The notes: a model not told the origin generated them from the letters alone. Shown: positions 1-7,319, counted from the stretch's first letter. The stretch is 12,305 bases of DNA from Bacillota bacterium (GCA_023394035.1 JAEXBK010000140.1:1-12305); one strand, 5' to 3'. Numbers and translations: made by a program.

Positions 1-52
1 GAAGAACGCTGAGAAAAATGGAAAAGAATAACGAAGGAGAGCCTTTACCGAA

Positions 53-736
53 ATGTCAATATGTGAGAATATAGCAAGAATAAACGAAATAAAGAATAAG
101 GCTGCGGCAAGGAGCGGCAGAAATCCGGAGGATGTAACGCTGATTGCCGTGACGAAGCTCCATGCGCCTGATGAGATAAATGAGGCAATAAGGTGCGGAA
201 TTACGGATATAGGTGAGAATAAGGTTCAGGAAATCCTTGACAAATATGACAAGGTTGATAAGGTCAGGTGGCATCTTATAGGTCACTTGCAGACAAATAA
301 GGTAAAGTATATAATTGATAAGGTGGATTTAATACATTCGGTTGATTCACTTCATCTTGCAAAGGAAATAGATAAGCGCGCAGGTAATATCGACAGGATA
401 ATGGATATTCTGGTGCAGGTGAATCCTGCAGATGAGGAATCAAAATTCGGTGCATCTACAGGCGAAACGGAAGAGCTTATAAGTGCCATACGAGAAAGCT
501 GTGCAAACATCAGGATAATGGGACTTATGTGCATCGCCCCGCTTATGGATGATACCGAGCTGTGCCGCCCGTATTTTGCGGAAGTCAAATCGATTTTTGA
601 CAGACATGATGATTTCAAATACCTGTCTATGGGGATGAGTAATGATTTTGATGTTGCCGTTGAGGAAGGCTCAAACATGATAAGAGTCGGTACGGCTATA
701 TTCGGTCATCGGAACTACAGACAGGAAGAGAAATAG
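53..736 (+). CDS. yggS: YggS/YlmE family pyridoxal 5'-phosphate homeostasis protein
   Basis: This is a 227-residue PLP-binding protein of the YggS/PROSC family, a single-domain TIM barrel related to the N-terminal half of alanine racemase. The family has no demonstrated racemase activity and keeps free PLP in balance in the cytoplasm. K35 in the segment LIAVTK is the expected Schiff-base lysine. Further family signatures are HLIGHLQTNK, VQVNPADEESKFG, the IMGLMCIAP strand and the C-terminal LSMGMSNDFDVAVEEG followed by IRVGTAIFG, which binds the phosphate. Length and both ends match full-length members. The ATG is preceded by AAGGAGA at 34-40. It opens the division cluster, 42 bp before sepF, the same association as B. 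subtilis ylmE with ylmF. Identification is very secure; the link between PLP balance and division is not established. Confidence 0.96.
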   Translation: MSICENIARINEIKNKAAARSGRNPEDVTLIAVTKLHAPDEINEAIRCGITDIGENKVQEILDKYDKVDKVRWHLIGHLQTNKVKYIIDKVDLIHSVDSLHLAKEIDKRAGNIDRIMDILVQVNPADEESKFGASTGETEELISAIRESCANIRIMGLMCIAPLMDDTELCRPYFAEVKSIFDRHDDFKYLSMGMSNDFDVAVEEGSNMIRVGTAIFGHRNYRQEEK

Positions 737-778
737 ATTACAAAAGTTAAGTTGCTAATAACACAAGGAGGAATATAA

Positions 779-1306
779 ATGGGATTTACAGATTCGCTTA
801 AGAAGGTCATCGGAATAGAAGAGATGGATGAGGACGATTTTGCAACGGAAGAGGAACTGAGAGAAGCAAAGGAAAAGCTTATGCGCGAACCTAAGCGCGA
901 GTCATTTTTCAGAGCTCCTGAAGAGAATGAGACTTCAACCTACACGGAGAAAAAGCCTTCATCATCTTCATCATACTCAAGATCCACGGAAAAGAGGTAT
1001 TCAGTGACAAATACAAGCTCATTAAAACTTATACTTATAGAGCCTAAGAGCTTTGATGAATGCCCTAAGCTCGTAGACAGCCTTAAGGCACGCAAGCCTG
1101 TTATCATCAACCTCGAAAAGCTCGAGACTGAAATAGCAAGAAAAATGTTCGACTTCCTTAACGGAGCAACATATGCGCTTAACGGAAACGTTCAGAAGAT
1201 AGCTAACAACATCTTTATCTTTACACCTGAGAATGTTGCGGTAAGTTCTTCACAGCCTGCTGCAGCTGCTGCGGTAGAGCCTGAAACAACGAGTCCTTGG
1301 AGATAG
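779..1306 (+). CDS. sepF: Cell division protein SepF (FtsZ membrane anchor)
   Basis: SepF of 175 residues. In Gram-positive bacteria SepF forms rings that bundle FtsZ and tethers it to the membrane at the division site. The sequence shows the three expected parts. Residues 1-14 (MGFTDSLKKVIGIE) can form the membrane-binding amphipathic helix. Residues 15-80 form a charged and then serine-rich linker (SSSSS at 61-65). Residues about 82-153 form the compact SepF domain, with LILIEPKSFDE, the KPVIINLEKLE strand-helix, and the FDFLNGATYALNGNVQKI segment that carries the conserved dimer-contact glycines, ending in IFIFTP. A short Ala/Pro/Glu tail follows. The start is set by AAGGAGG at 765-771. 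It sits 3 bp before yggT, so the two are very probably cotranscribed. Identification is firm. Confidence 0.96.
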   Translation: MGFTDSLKKVIGIEEMDEDDFATEEELREAKEKLMREPKRESFFRAPEENETSTYTEKKPSSSSSYSRSTEKRYSVTNTSSLKLILIEPKSFDECPKLVDSLKARKPVIINLEKLETEIARKMFDFLNGATYALNGNVQKIANNIFIFTPENVAVSSSQPAAAAAVEPETTSPWR

Positions 1307-1309
1307 TAT

Positions 1310-1594
1310 ATGTTTTTAAAATTATCACGTTTGGTTTTGTGGCTTAGCGACCTGATGGTATTTGCTCTGTTTATGAGAGCTATATTGAGCTGGTTACAGG
1401 CGAACCCGTCATCACCGTTATGGCGTATACGCGAACTTTGTATCAAAATCACCGACCCTGTCGTAGTGCCGTGCAGACGCTTTCTTTCGCGTTTTAATAC
1501 GGGAATGTTTGACTTCTCCGTTTTTGCGGCGATGATTTTAGTTCAGTTTGCCGCAAGAGCGTTAGTATCAATACTGCGCATATTTTACTTTTAA
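1310..1594 (+). CDS. yggT: YggT (YlmG) family small membrane protein
   Basis: This is a 94-residue integral membrane protein of the YGGT family. Two hydrophobic segments are visible, at about residues 7-27 and 69-92, flanking a polar loop. The loop carries the family signature RAILSWLQANP, then IRELCIKITDPVVVPCRRFL, then FDFSVFAAMIL. The family usually has one or two such units and this is a one-unit member. Its molecular role is poorly known. Relatives affect nucleoid or thylakoid membrane organisation, and in Firmicutes the gene sits beside sepF and divIVA, which suggests a role in envelope or division. The start lies 3 bp after the sepF stop, with no strong ribosome-binding site of its own, so translation is probably coupled to sepF. 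The family call is firm and the function open. Confidence 0.93.
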   Translation: MFLKLSRLVLWLSDLMVFALFMRAILSWLQANPSSPLWRIRELCIKITDPVVVPCRRFLSRFNTGMFDFSVFAAMILVQFAARALVSILRIFYF

Positions 1595-1612
1595 CAAGCT
1601 AAGGAGTTTATC

Positions 1613-2272
1613 ATGCTGACACCTATCGACATAGAAAATAAAGTGTTTTCAAAGAAGATGAGAGGATATGATCAGGTTGAGGTCGATGAGTTTCTCGATG
1701 AGATAATAATCGATATGGAAGAGCTTTTGGCTGAACTCAGCAGACTTAAATCCGAAAACGAATCTCTTAGAGAAGAAAACGCAGGACATAGGGAATCACA
1801 GAAATCTGTCATGAACACGCTCGATTCCGCAAAAAAACTCATGAAGGACATTTCGGAAAGCGCCGAAAAGCGCGCCGACATTATCATACGTAACGCCAAG
1901 CTTGACGCACAGATGATAATAAAGGATGCGGAAGGTTCTGTCACGAGATACGGCGGAGAGGGAACTGAGCTTAAGGAAAAAATCATGCACTTCAGAGGTC
2001 GCTATAAGAAGCTTCTTGAGGAGGAGCTTGCATCAATAGACGAAAAAGGCAGCGATCTGCTCGAGGATCTTGAGAAGGAGTTTATGCCGGCATCTCTGCT
2101 TGACGATATGGATATTCCGGAAAGCGTAAACGACGACACCTTCCCGAGAACTGACGAGGATCTGATATTCAGCGACATGCAGGGCAAAAACTCGAAGTCA
2201 TACTTGCCTAAAGAAACAGTCGTTATAAACAAAGAAGGTATTGACAAAATAATCAGGTCACAAGGTAAATAA
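1613..2272 (+). CDS. divIVA: DivIVA domain protein (polar/septal scaffold)
   Basis: DivIVA of 219 residues. DivIVA binds negatively curved membranes at septa and poles and recruits partners such as Min proteins or wall-synthesis factors. Residues 1-40 hold the membrane-targeting domain: LTPIDIENKVFSKKMRGYDQVEVDEFLDEI. Heptad-rich, charged sequence from about 30 to 75 and again from about 115 to 155 predicts parallel coiled coils, joined by a region rich in Ala, Lys and Ile (ADIIIRNAKLDAQMII). The tail from about 160 is acidic and probably disordered. At the loop position where B. subtilis has the membrane-inserting F17 next to R18, this protein has M16 next to R17, still a hydrophobic-basic pair. 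The ribosome-binding site is AAGGAG at 1601-1606. ylmH, usual between yggT and divIVA, is absent here. Confidence 0.95.
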   Translation: MLTPIDIENKVFSKKMRGYDQVEVDEFLDEIIIDMEELLAELSRLKSENESLREENAGHRESQKSVMNTLDSAKKLMKDISESAEKRADIIIRNAKLDAQMIIKDAEGSVTRYGGEGTELKEKIMHFRGRYKKLLEEELASIDEKGSDLLEDLEKEFMPASLLDDMDIPESVNDDTFPRTDEDLIFSDMQGKNSKSYLPKETVVINKEGIDKIIRSQGK

Positions 2273-2273
2273 C

Positions 2274-2738
2274 ATGTATATATTTTTACTGACAGTTGCA
2301 ATCGTATGCGCGGATCAGGCCGTCAAATATGCCGTAAGGGCTTTTATGGCGGAAGGTCAGAGCATAGAAATAATCAAAGGATTTTTTTCATTGACCTATT
2401 ACAGGAATGACGGCGCGGCTTTCAGTTCGTTCAGGGGACAGCAGGTGCTGCTTATCGCAGCATCTGTAATTGCTATTTTTGTCGCCCTGTTTTTTTTATG
2501 GAAAGAAAGAAAAGGAAGCCTTCTTCTCAGGCTTGCACTGGCTCTGATAATCGGCGGTGGCGCAGGCAATCTGATAGACAGAGCCATATTTGCCGAAGTT
2601 ACGGATATGCTTGATTTCAGCATTTTCCCACCGATATTCAATGTCGCCGACATTGCTGTTGTCTTAGGATGCGGGCTTTTCATAATATATATAGTGTTTG
2701 ATGAAAAAATTGCGAGGAAGGGACATGGCGGAAATTAA
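2274..2738 (+). CDS. lspA: Lipoprotein signal peptidase (signal peptidase II)
   Basis: LspA of 154 residues is the membrane aspartyl protease that removes the signal peptide from prolipoproteins after Lgt adds diacylglyceryl to the lipobox cysteine. Four transmembrane segments are apparent, at about residues 2-19, 57-76, 84-100 and 122-142. The conserved blocks are all present: D14 in ADQAVKY, the YYRNDGAAF loop with N45, GGGAGNLIDR at 94-103, VTDMLDF with catalytic D111, and FNVADIAVV with catalytic D126. Length is typical. The start lies 1 bp after the divIVA stop. The 3' end overlaps the chosen rluD start by 14 nt, so the two are likely translationally coupled. In B. subtilis ileS lies between divIVA and lspA; here they touch. 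Identification is certain. Confidence 0.97.
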   Translation: MYIFLLTVAIVCADQAVKYAVRAFMAEGQSIEIIKGFFSLTYYRNDGAAFSSFRGQQVLLIAASVIAIFVALFFLWKERKGSLLLRLALALIIGGGAGNLIDRAIFAEVTDMLDFSIFPPIFNVADIAVVLGCGLFIIYIVFDEKIARKGHGGN

Positions 2739-3651
2739 AACAAAAATATGTCCCGAAGATCTTTCCGGCAAAAGGCTCGATGCGGTTCTTCCGGAGCTGT
2801 TCGAAGGCTATTCGAGGAGCTTTTTTCAGAAGATGGCAGCGGATGGCAGAATATATATTAACGGAGCGGTATGTACGGAGAAGAAAGCTGCGGTTAATTC
2901 CGGAGATGAGATCAAAGCCGTTTTCGAAGAACAGGCAGGTGTATGTCTCGATCCGGAAAATATTCCGCTTGACATCATATACGAAGATGACGATGTGATC
3001 GTAATAAACAAACAAAGGGGACTTGTCGTTCATCCGGGAACGGGAAACGAAAGCTCCACGCTTGTAAACGCATTGCTCTGTCATTGCGGTGATTTGATAA
3101 GGGCTGTCGGAGATCACGAAAGACCTGGCATTGTGCACAGGATAGACAAGGATACGAGCGGTCTCATAGTGGCGGCAAAAACAAAGGCAGCGTATGACGG
3201 ACTTAGAAAACAGTTTGATAGGCATTCCATAAACAGGACATATATAGCGGCTGTATATAACAGCTTTCAGGATGACAGCGGCAAGATAGACCTTCCTATC
3301 GGGCGTGATCCGGAGAACAGGCTTAAGCGTGCCGTGAACGGAATTGATGCAAAGCACGCGGTTACTTATTACAAGGTTATGGAGCGCATAGGTAATTATA
3401 ATGTGATCGAAGCTCGCCTCGAAACGGGGCGAACTCATCAGATCCGTGTGCATATGGCTTTTATAGGGCATCCGCTTCTCGGAGATACTTATTACGGTCC
3501 GAAAAAAGATAAATTCAAGCTCGGAGGGCAGATGCTGCACGCACGAGATCTCGGATTTGTTCATCCTGTAACACACGAAGAGCTGTTCTTTACAAGTGAG
3601 CCTCCCGAGTATTTTACTAAAGCGATAAAAAAGCTTGAACGCCTGAAATAA
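2725..3651 (+). CDS. rluD: RluA/RluD family 23S rRNA pseudouridine synthase
   Basis: This is a 308-residue pseudouridine synthase of the RluA/RluD family, equivalent in position to B. subtilis YlyB, that isomerises uridines in large-subunit rRNA. An S4 RNA-binding domain covers about residues 14-70 (GKRLDAVLPE, then SRSFFQKMAADGRIYING). The catalytic domain follows: VINKQRGLVVHPG at 93-105, HRIDKDTSGL at 138-147 with catalytic D141, and GRTHQIRVHMAFIGHPLLGD near the C-terminus. I chose ATG 2725 because it gives the usual short N-terminus before the S4 domain and is preceded by GAGGAAGG at 2714-2721. In-frame TTG 2698 and ATG 2701 would add 8-9 basic residues and enlarge the lspA overlap. Which uridines are modified cannot be read from sequence. 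Confidence 0.94.
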   Translation: MAEIKTKICPEDLSGKRLDAVLPELFEGYSRSFFQKMAADGRIYINGAVCTEKKAAVNSGDEIKAVFEEQAGVCLDPENIPLDIIYEDDDVIVINKQRGLVVHPGTGNESSTLVNALLCHCGDLIRAVGDHERPGIVHRIDKDTSGLIVAAKTKAAYDGLRKQFDRHSINRTYIAAVYNSFQDDSGKIDLPIGRDPENRLKRAVNGIDAKHAVTYYKVMERIGNYNVIEARLETGRTHQIRVHMAFIGHPLLGDTYYGPKKDKFKLGGQMLHARDLGFVHPVTHEELFFTSEPPEYFTKAIKKLERLK

Positions 3652-3656
3652 AATGA

Positions 3657-3673
3657 GGATGCTTAATGCATCC
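3657..3673 (+). other. Short inverted repeat just after rluD
   Basis: GGATGC and GCATCC pair perfectly around a 5-nt loop (TTAAT), beginning 6 bp after the rluD stop. No run of T follows, so this is not a canonical intrinsic terminator. It could stabilise the 3' end of the cluster mRNA or act as a weak pause. No better terminator was found between rluD and the hydrolase gene. Confidence 0.35.
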
Positions 3674-3675
3674 CC

Positions 3676-3897
3676 GTGGACTCACTTCATGTGTTTGAGC
3701 TTGATGAACCGATTACCGTATTTCTTGATTATGATAATACAAGGGACGGATCACAAAGCGAAATCACAGTTTTTTATATAACTGATACAATCTTCGCATA
3801 CATAACCACCCCTGAAAGTCGTGTTGTTATAAATGTTACCGCAGACCGAACAATGATTGCACATATTAACCCCTCCCCTTTAAGTTGCATGATGTGA
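3676..3897 (+). CDS. Doubtful small ORF, 73 codons
   Basis: An open frame starting at GTG encodes 73 residues that I do not recognise. The N-terminal half is acidic (FELDEPITVFLDYDNTRD) and the middle alternates hydrophobic and polar residues like beta strands (ITVFYITDTIFAYITTPES). There is no signal peptide, membrane segment or known motif. The start lacks a convincing ribosome-binding site: the upstream sequence is the hairpin at 3657-3673. Codon use is more A/T-ended and less regular than in the neighbours. It may be a real small protein, the remnant of a larger gene, or chance. The case for expression is weak, and it is listed mainly because it fills most of an otherwise unexplained gap of about 360 bp. 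Confidence 0.22.
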   Translation: MDSLHVFELDEPITVFLDYDNTRDGSQSEITVFYITDTIFAYITTPESRVVINVTADRTMIAHINPSPLSCMM

Positions 3898-3918
3898 GCT
3901 TGTGAAGAATAATATACT

Positions 3919-3946
3919 GCTTGTATGGGGAATACAAGCATCCCCA
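3919..3946 (+). repeat. Overlapping, mutually exclusive inverted repeats
   Basis: GCTTGTAT (3919-3926) pairs with ATACAAGC (3932-3939) around the loop GGGGA. TGGGGA (3926-3931) pairs with TCCCCA (3941-3946) around a 9-nt loop. The two stems share bases, so only one can form at a time. They lie about 70 bp before the hydrolase start and upstream of its likely -10 box, so they may be an operator rather than an mRNA element. Confidence 0.4.
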
Positions 3947-3969
3947 AATAATGATGTAAATAAAACTTT

Positions 3970-3975
3970 TATAAT
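3970..3975 (+). promoter_or_regulatory. Candidate -10 box for the hydrolase/alarmone synthetase unit
   Basis: TATAAT stands about 40 bp before the ATG of the hydrolase gene, at a suitable distance for a short leader. At the 17-bp position the -35 region (around 3947-3952) is AT-rich and does not match TTGACA, so the promoter is weak or activator-dependent, or the match is chance in AT-rich DNA. Confidence 0.4.
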
Positions 3976-4014
3976 AGTTCGTAATCCGTTTTTTATTGTA
4001 CATAGAGGTGACAA

Positions 4015-4863
4015 ATGTTTGAAAATTTCTGCCTAATTGAAGGAGAACATAAGACTACAGGATATAGATGGGATGTCAAAGCTCCTACGCATGTCATGTG
4101 CATTATCCATGGCATAGGCGAGCATGCCGGACGATATGATCGCGTTGCAGGCATACTTAACGAAGCCGGTATAGAGGTTATAAGCATGGATTTGCTCGGG
4201 CACGGTCTATCCGCAGGCAAAAGGGGGCATACGGCACCGAGAAATCTTGTTCTGGATAATGTGACCGAGATGCTCAGATATGCAAAAAAAGAGTTCCCTG
4301 ATATTCCGCTTACTTTGTACGGACACAGCATGGGAGGCAATATTTGCTTTGATTACCTTTTTAGGGGAGAGGCGAATTCTCTTCCCGATAAGTATATAAT
4401 TTCGGCGCCGTGGCTGAGGCTCGTCAGAACGGTACCGAAGCCTTTGATCGCTACACTTAAGGCGTTCTCCCACATTGCTCCGTCTTTGGCAATAAATTCG
4501 GGATGTAAGCCTAAGGATCTCGGCAATATGAAGAATGTTTCAAGCTACGCAACCGACCCTCAGGTTCATCCGTATATAACGCTAAAGTGTGCTGTAGAGG
4601 GTAATGACGTTGCCGAAGCGATATGCAGCGGTATACACGAAAACAACCACGGAGCTGACGGCAAACCGCTGCTTTTGATGCACGGGTCGGAGGACAGAAT
4701 ATGCTCGGTCGAGGGATCACGCATTGTTGCGGCGCAAAGAAGGAACGACCCGAATTTCACTTACATAGAGTGGCCGGGATATTATCACGAAATACATAAC
4801 GGCGGTGCCGAAGCGACAGGCGAAAAGGTTATAGAGACTATAAGAGATTTTGTTAAGGAGTAG
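4015..4863 (+). CDS. Alpha/beta hydrolase, monoacylglycerol lipase/lysophospholipase type
   Basis: This is a 282-residue serine hydrolase of the S33-like (Hydrolase_4) family, which includes monoacylglycerol lipases and lysophospholipases. The oxyanion region is IHGIGEHAGRYDRVA at 31-45, followed by SMDLLGHGLSAGKRG at 57-71, a block highly typical of this family. The nucleophile elbow is GHSMGG with S105. The acid is D227 in HGSEDRICS, and the base is H258 in WPGYYHEIHN. Residues about 125-200 form a helical cap rich in Ala, Pro and Leu that would shape the lipid site. There is no signal peptide, so it is probably cytoplasmic. The ribosome-binding site AGAGGTG lies at 4004-4010. Its stop is 3 bp before the alarmone synthetase, so the two are probably one transcript. 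The substrate is unknown; esterase or thioesterase activity is equally possible. Confidence 0.9.
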   Translation: MFENFCLIEGEHKTTGYRWDVKAPTHVMCIIHGIGEHAGRYDRVAGILNEAGIEVISMDLLGHGLSAGKRGHTAPRNLVLDNVTEMLRYAKKEFPDIPLTLYGHSMGGNICFDYLFRGEANSLPDKYIISAPWLRLVRTVPKPLIATLKAFSHIAPSLAINSGCKPKDLGNMKNVSSYATDPQVHPYITLKCAVEGNDVAEAICSGIHENNHGADGKPLLLMHGSEDRICSVEGSRIVAAQRRNDPNFTYIEWPGYYHEIHNGGAEATGEKVIETIRDFVKE

Positions 4864-4866
4864 AAG

Positions 4867-5592
4867 ATGTCTAAAAACGAAGAAATCATACAGGAGATGC
4901 TGCACGAGTTTCTTCCGGCTGATCCGGATCAGGGGCTCGAAACTCTCGAAAAGCTCGATATACTCTTGATGAGATACGAATCCGCAATACGCGAGGTCCG
5001 AACAAAGCTCGAAATATTGAACGATGAGCTTTCTCTTTTAGGATATCAGAATCCTATAACGACGATAAGATCGAGGCGCAAATCTACCGTAAGCATTTTT
5101 GAGAAGCTGAAAAGACAGGGTGATGAGCTGAGTCTTCGATCGATTCAGGAAAATCTCAATGACGTTGCGGGAATCAGAGTGATCTGCGGATTTATCGACG
5201 ATATATACAAGGTCGCAAGGATGCTCGCACAGCAGGATGACGTAAAAGTGATACGCATCAAAGACTACATCAAAAATCCTAAGCCTAACGGCTACAGAAG
5301 CTATCACATGATAATAGAGGTTCCTGTATTCTTTTCAAACGAGAAGCTTCCTATGCGCGTAGAGGTTCAGATAAGAACCGTTGCGATGGATTACTGGGCA
5401 AGCCTTGAACACAGGATGAAATACAAGCATGATATAGAAAATGCCGACGAGATTATGGCGGAGCTAAAGGAATGCGCCGATACCATCACTGCTACAGACA
5501 TCAAGATGCAGGCTATAAGAGAGAAAATTCCGCATCGCGTAGGTTATGATCCTGCCGCCGTCAATTTCAGCAAATCAATGAGAGGATTTTAA
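4867..5592 (+). CDS. Small alarmone synthetase, RelP/RelQ type GTP pyrophosphokinase
   Basis: This 241-residue stand-alone synthetase transfers pyrophosphate from ATP to GTP or GDP to make (p)ppGpp. It has no HD hydrolase, TGS or ACT domain, so it is synthesis-only. The RelA_SpoT domain spans about residues 60-200: the basic SRRKSTVSIFEKLKRQG substrate loop at 69-85, DVAGIRVIC with metal ligand D99, KPNGYRSYH at 139-147 (the G-loop), and VEVQIRTVAMDYWASLEH with E166. The flanking helices and the pattern KDYIKNPKPNGYRS resemble RelP (YwaC) more than RelQ as I remember them, but assignment needs a tree. AAGGAG at 4855-4860, inside the end of the hydrolase gene, serves the start. The unit ends at the terminator just after the stop. 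All catalytic residues appear present. Confidence 0.92.
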   Translation: MSKNEEIIQEMLHEFLPADPDQGLETLEKLDILLMRYESAIREVRTKLEILNDELSLLGYQNPITTIRSRRKSTVSIFEKLKRQGDELSLRSIQENLNDVAGIRVICGFIDDIYKVARMLAQQDDVKVIRIKDYIKNPKPNGYRSYHMIIEVPVFFSNEKLPMRVEVQIRTVAMDYWASLEHRMKYKHDIENADEIMAELKECADTITATDIKMQAIREKIPHRVGYDPAAVNFSKSMRGF

Positions 5593-5596
5593 AATC

Positions 5597-5622
5597 AAAA
5601 GCCGCTTTGCACAGCGGCTTTT
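5597..5622. terminator. Bidirectional intrinsic terminator
   Basis: AAAAGCCGCT and AGCGGCTTTT pair perfectly over 10 bp around a 6-nt loop (TTGCAC). A T-run follows the GC core on either strand. It lies 4 bp after the alarmone synthetase stop and 26 bp after the end of the convergent rqcH gene, so one element ends both transcripts. Confidence 0.85.
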
Positions 5623-5648
5623 GCAATATAAACCTATAAATCTTTGTT

Positions 5649-7319
5649 CTATTCCGGCAGCTTCGGGTCTACATAGACAGTTCTGTTGTTTGTGAATATT
5701 ACCATACCCGGTTTTGCGCCGGCAGGTTTTTTTACATATCTTATGTTCACATAATCGACCGGAACATTTGATGAGGTTCTCCCTTTGCTGTGCCATGCGG
5801 CAACCGAGGCTGCGCAGTAGATGTCCTCGGGTGTATATTCCGCTCCTGCGGTTTTGAGTATGACATGGGAACCCGGAATGTCCTTTGTGTGGAGCCATAT
5901 ATCCGTCTTGTCTGCACTCTTAAATGTGAGCCAATCGTTTTCTTTGTTATTTCTGCCGGCGAGTATTTCAAAGCCTGACGGTGAAGCATAGCGATAAGGC
6001 TGTGCCTTAAAATGCGGCTTCTTGCCGAAATCCTTTGCGTTTCGCTTTCGGATATAGCCGTTTTCGGTAAGTTCAAGGCGAAGCAGCTCTATCTCTTCAG
6101 GACGCTCCAGATTATCGAGATATGTCAAAACCGATTCGAGGTATGTGATGTCGGCATTCGTTTCTTCAAGCTGGAGAGCTTTTTCCTTGAGTGCTGTCTT
6201 TGATTTACCGTATTTTTTGAAATAGTTCTGCGCGTTTTTTGATGCGGAATATCTCGGGTCAAGCGGAATTTCAGTATCGGTTCCGTCATAGTAGTTGAAT
6301 ACGGTTACGGACGAAGCGCCGGACTTTGCCAGATGAAGATTGGCGGTAAGCAGCTCTCCTTTGAGCCTGAGATGCTCGGAATCCTCTGCGGCAAGGATGT
6401 CTTCGTTAAGACGCTTTTTCTTCAGATATGCTTTGTCGAGAAGCGTCTGAACGTTTTTTGACAGCTGCATCGAACGCTGACGCGCTCTTCCTGAGGAAGC
6501 TTTGCCGGCAAAAAACGCATCTATGCATGAGCTTAGATCGTCAAAATCGGTTCTTTCGCAGGATGTCTCAAATTCCTTAAGGTCAGCCGTGTGGTAATCT
6601 ATCGCATTGCCGTCAGCGTGATAGATGTGAGGCTTTGCCGATCCCGATTCCGCTTCTTCGCAAATTTCCTTGAGTCTGGTGTAGATGCTGTCCGATTCCG
6701 AAAGCTCTGCCGCGACTGCAGGAGAAATACCGGAAATGCTGCCTAGTATGGTTCCGGGATTTTTCTTAATGGAGAGTGCCTGCTCTTCGGTAAGATCATC
6801 AAAGGAAATCTTGTCTTGAGCCGGAGGGTATTCATATATCTTGCCGGGCAGTATCTGCCTTGCGCGGCTCGTATCTATAGAGACTCTTTTGATGCTGTCT
6901 ATTATTGAACCGGTTTTGCAGTCCACGAGTATTATATTGCTGTGCCTGCCCATTATTTCGAATATGAGTTTCTTGGAGAGATTGAAGCCGAGCTCACTCA
7001 CCGTCTCGAGCGAAATCTCTATTATTCTCTCGCATCCGTGTTGTGATATGTCGACTATCCTTCCGCCCGAAAGATGCTTTCTCATAAGCATGCAGAAGGC
7101 GAGAGGTACAGGAGGATTTGCAGGATTTTCCTTGATAAAATGAACGCGGGCATCGGAGCTTGATGCCGATGCAAAAAGTCTCACGTTCCCGTTTTTCGTA
7201 TGTATGTTAAGGACGAGCTCTTCCTTTACCGGCTGATATATCTTTTCGATTTTGCCGAGCATGATGCGGTCTTTCATCTCTTTGACAATGCCGCGTGTTA
7301 TTATTCCGTCAAAAGCCAT
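5649..7319 (-). CDS. rqcH: Rqc2 homolog RqcH (NFACT / fibronectin-binding A family)
   Basis: RqcH of 556 residues. On split 50S subunits carrying stalled peptidyl-tRNA, RqcH recruits alanyl-tRNA and adds a C-terminal poly-alanine degron. Older annotations call it fibronectin-binding protein. The NFACT-N domain covers about 1-165 (MAFDGIITRGIVKEM at the start, KKLIFEIMGRHSNIIL at 116-131). A helix-hairpin-helix region lies at about 175-225, a long coiled-coil M region at about 285-420, and NFACT-R at about 448-550 with GRNNKENDWLTFKSA, DIWLHTKDIPGSHVIL and VPVDYVNIRYVKKPAGAKPG. In place of the D97-R98 pair of B. subtilis RqcH it has E97-R98, a conservative change. The start is preceded on this strand by AAAGG about 11 nt upstream. 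It is divergent from yicC and convergent with the alarmone synthetase. Confidence 0.95.
   Translation of the reverse strand: MAFDGIITRGIVKEMKDRIMLGKIEKIYQPVKEELVLNIHTKNGNVRLFASASSSDARVHFIKENPANPPVPLAFCMLMRKHLSGGRIVDISQHGCERIIEISLETVSELGFNLSKKLIFEIMGRHSNIILVDCKTGSIIDSIKRVSIDTSRARQILPGKIYEYPPAQDKISFDDLTEEQALSIKKNPGTILGSISGISPAVAAELSESDSIYTRLKEICEEAESGSAKPHIYHADGNAIDYHTADLKEFETSCERTDFDDLSSCIDAFFAGKASSGRARQRSMQLSKNVQTLLDKAYLKKKRLNEDILAAEDSEHLRLKGELLTANLHLAKSGASSVTVFNYYDGTDTEIPLDPRYSASKNAQNYFKKYGKSKTALKEKALQLEETNADITYLESVLTYLDNLERPEEIELLRLELTENGYIRKRNAKDFGKKPHFKAQPYRYASPSGFEILAGRNNKENDWLTFKSADKTDIWLHTKDIPGSHVILKTAGAEYTPEDIYCAASVAAWHSKGRTSSNVPVDYVNIRYVKKPAGAKPGMVIFTNNRTVYVDPKLPE

Noticed and set aside
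1..52. Possible 3' end of a gene upstream of yggS
   Set aside because: All three plus frames stop early (10-12, 29-31 and 72-74), and the few codons visible cannot show which frame, if any, is coding. Only the yggS ribosome-binding site is clear here.
2680..3576. 298-codon open frame on the minus strand opposite rluD
   Set aside because: It is antisense to a well-supported pseudouridine synthase, has no recognisable domain or ribosome-binding site, and reads as a shadow frame with irregular composition.
4867..5592. Alarmone synthetase as a toxin of a toxSAS toxin-antitoxin pair
   Set aside because: The protein has the features of housekeeping RelP/RelQ synthetases, and the neighbour is a lipase-type hydrolase rather than a known antitoxin; nothing positive supports a toxin role.
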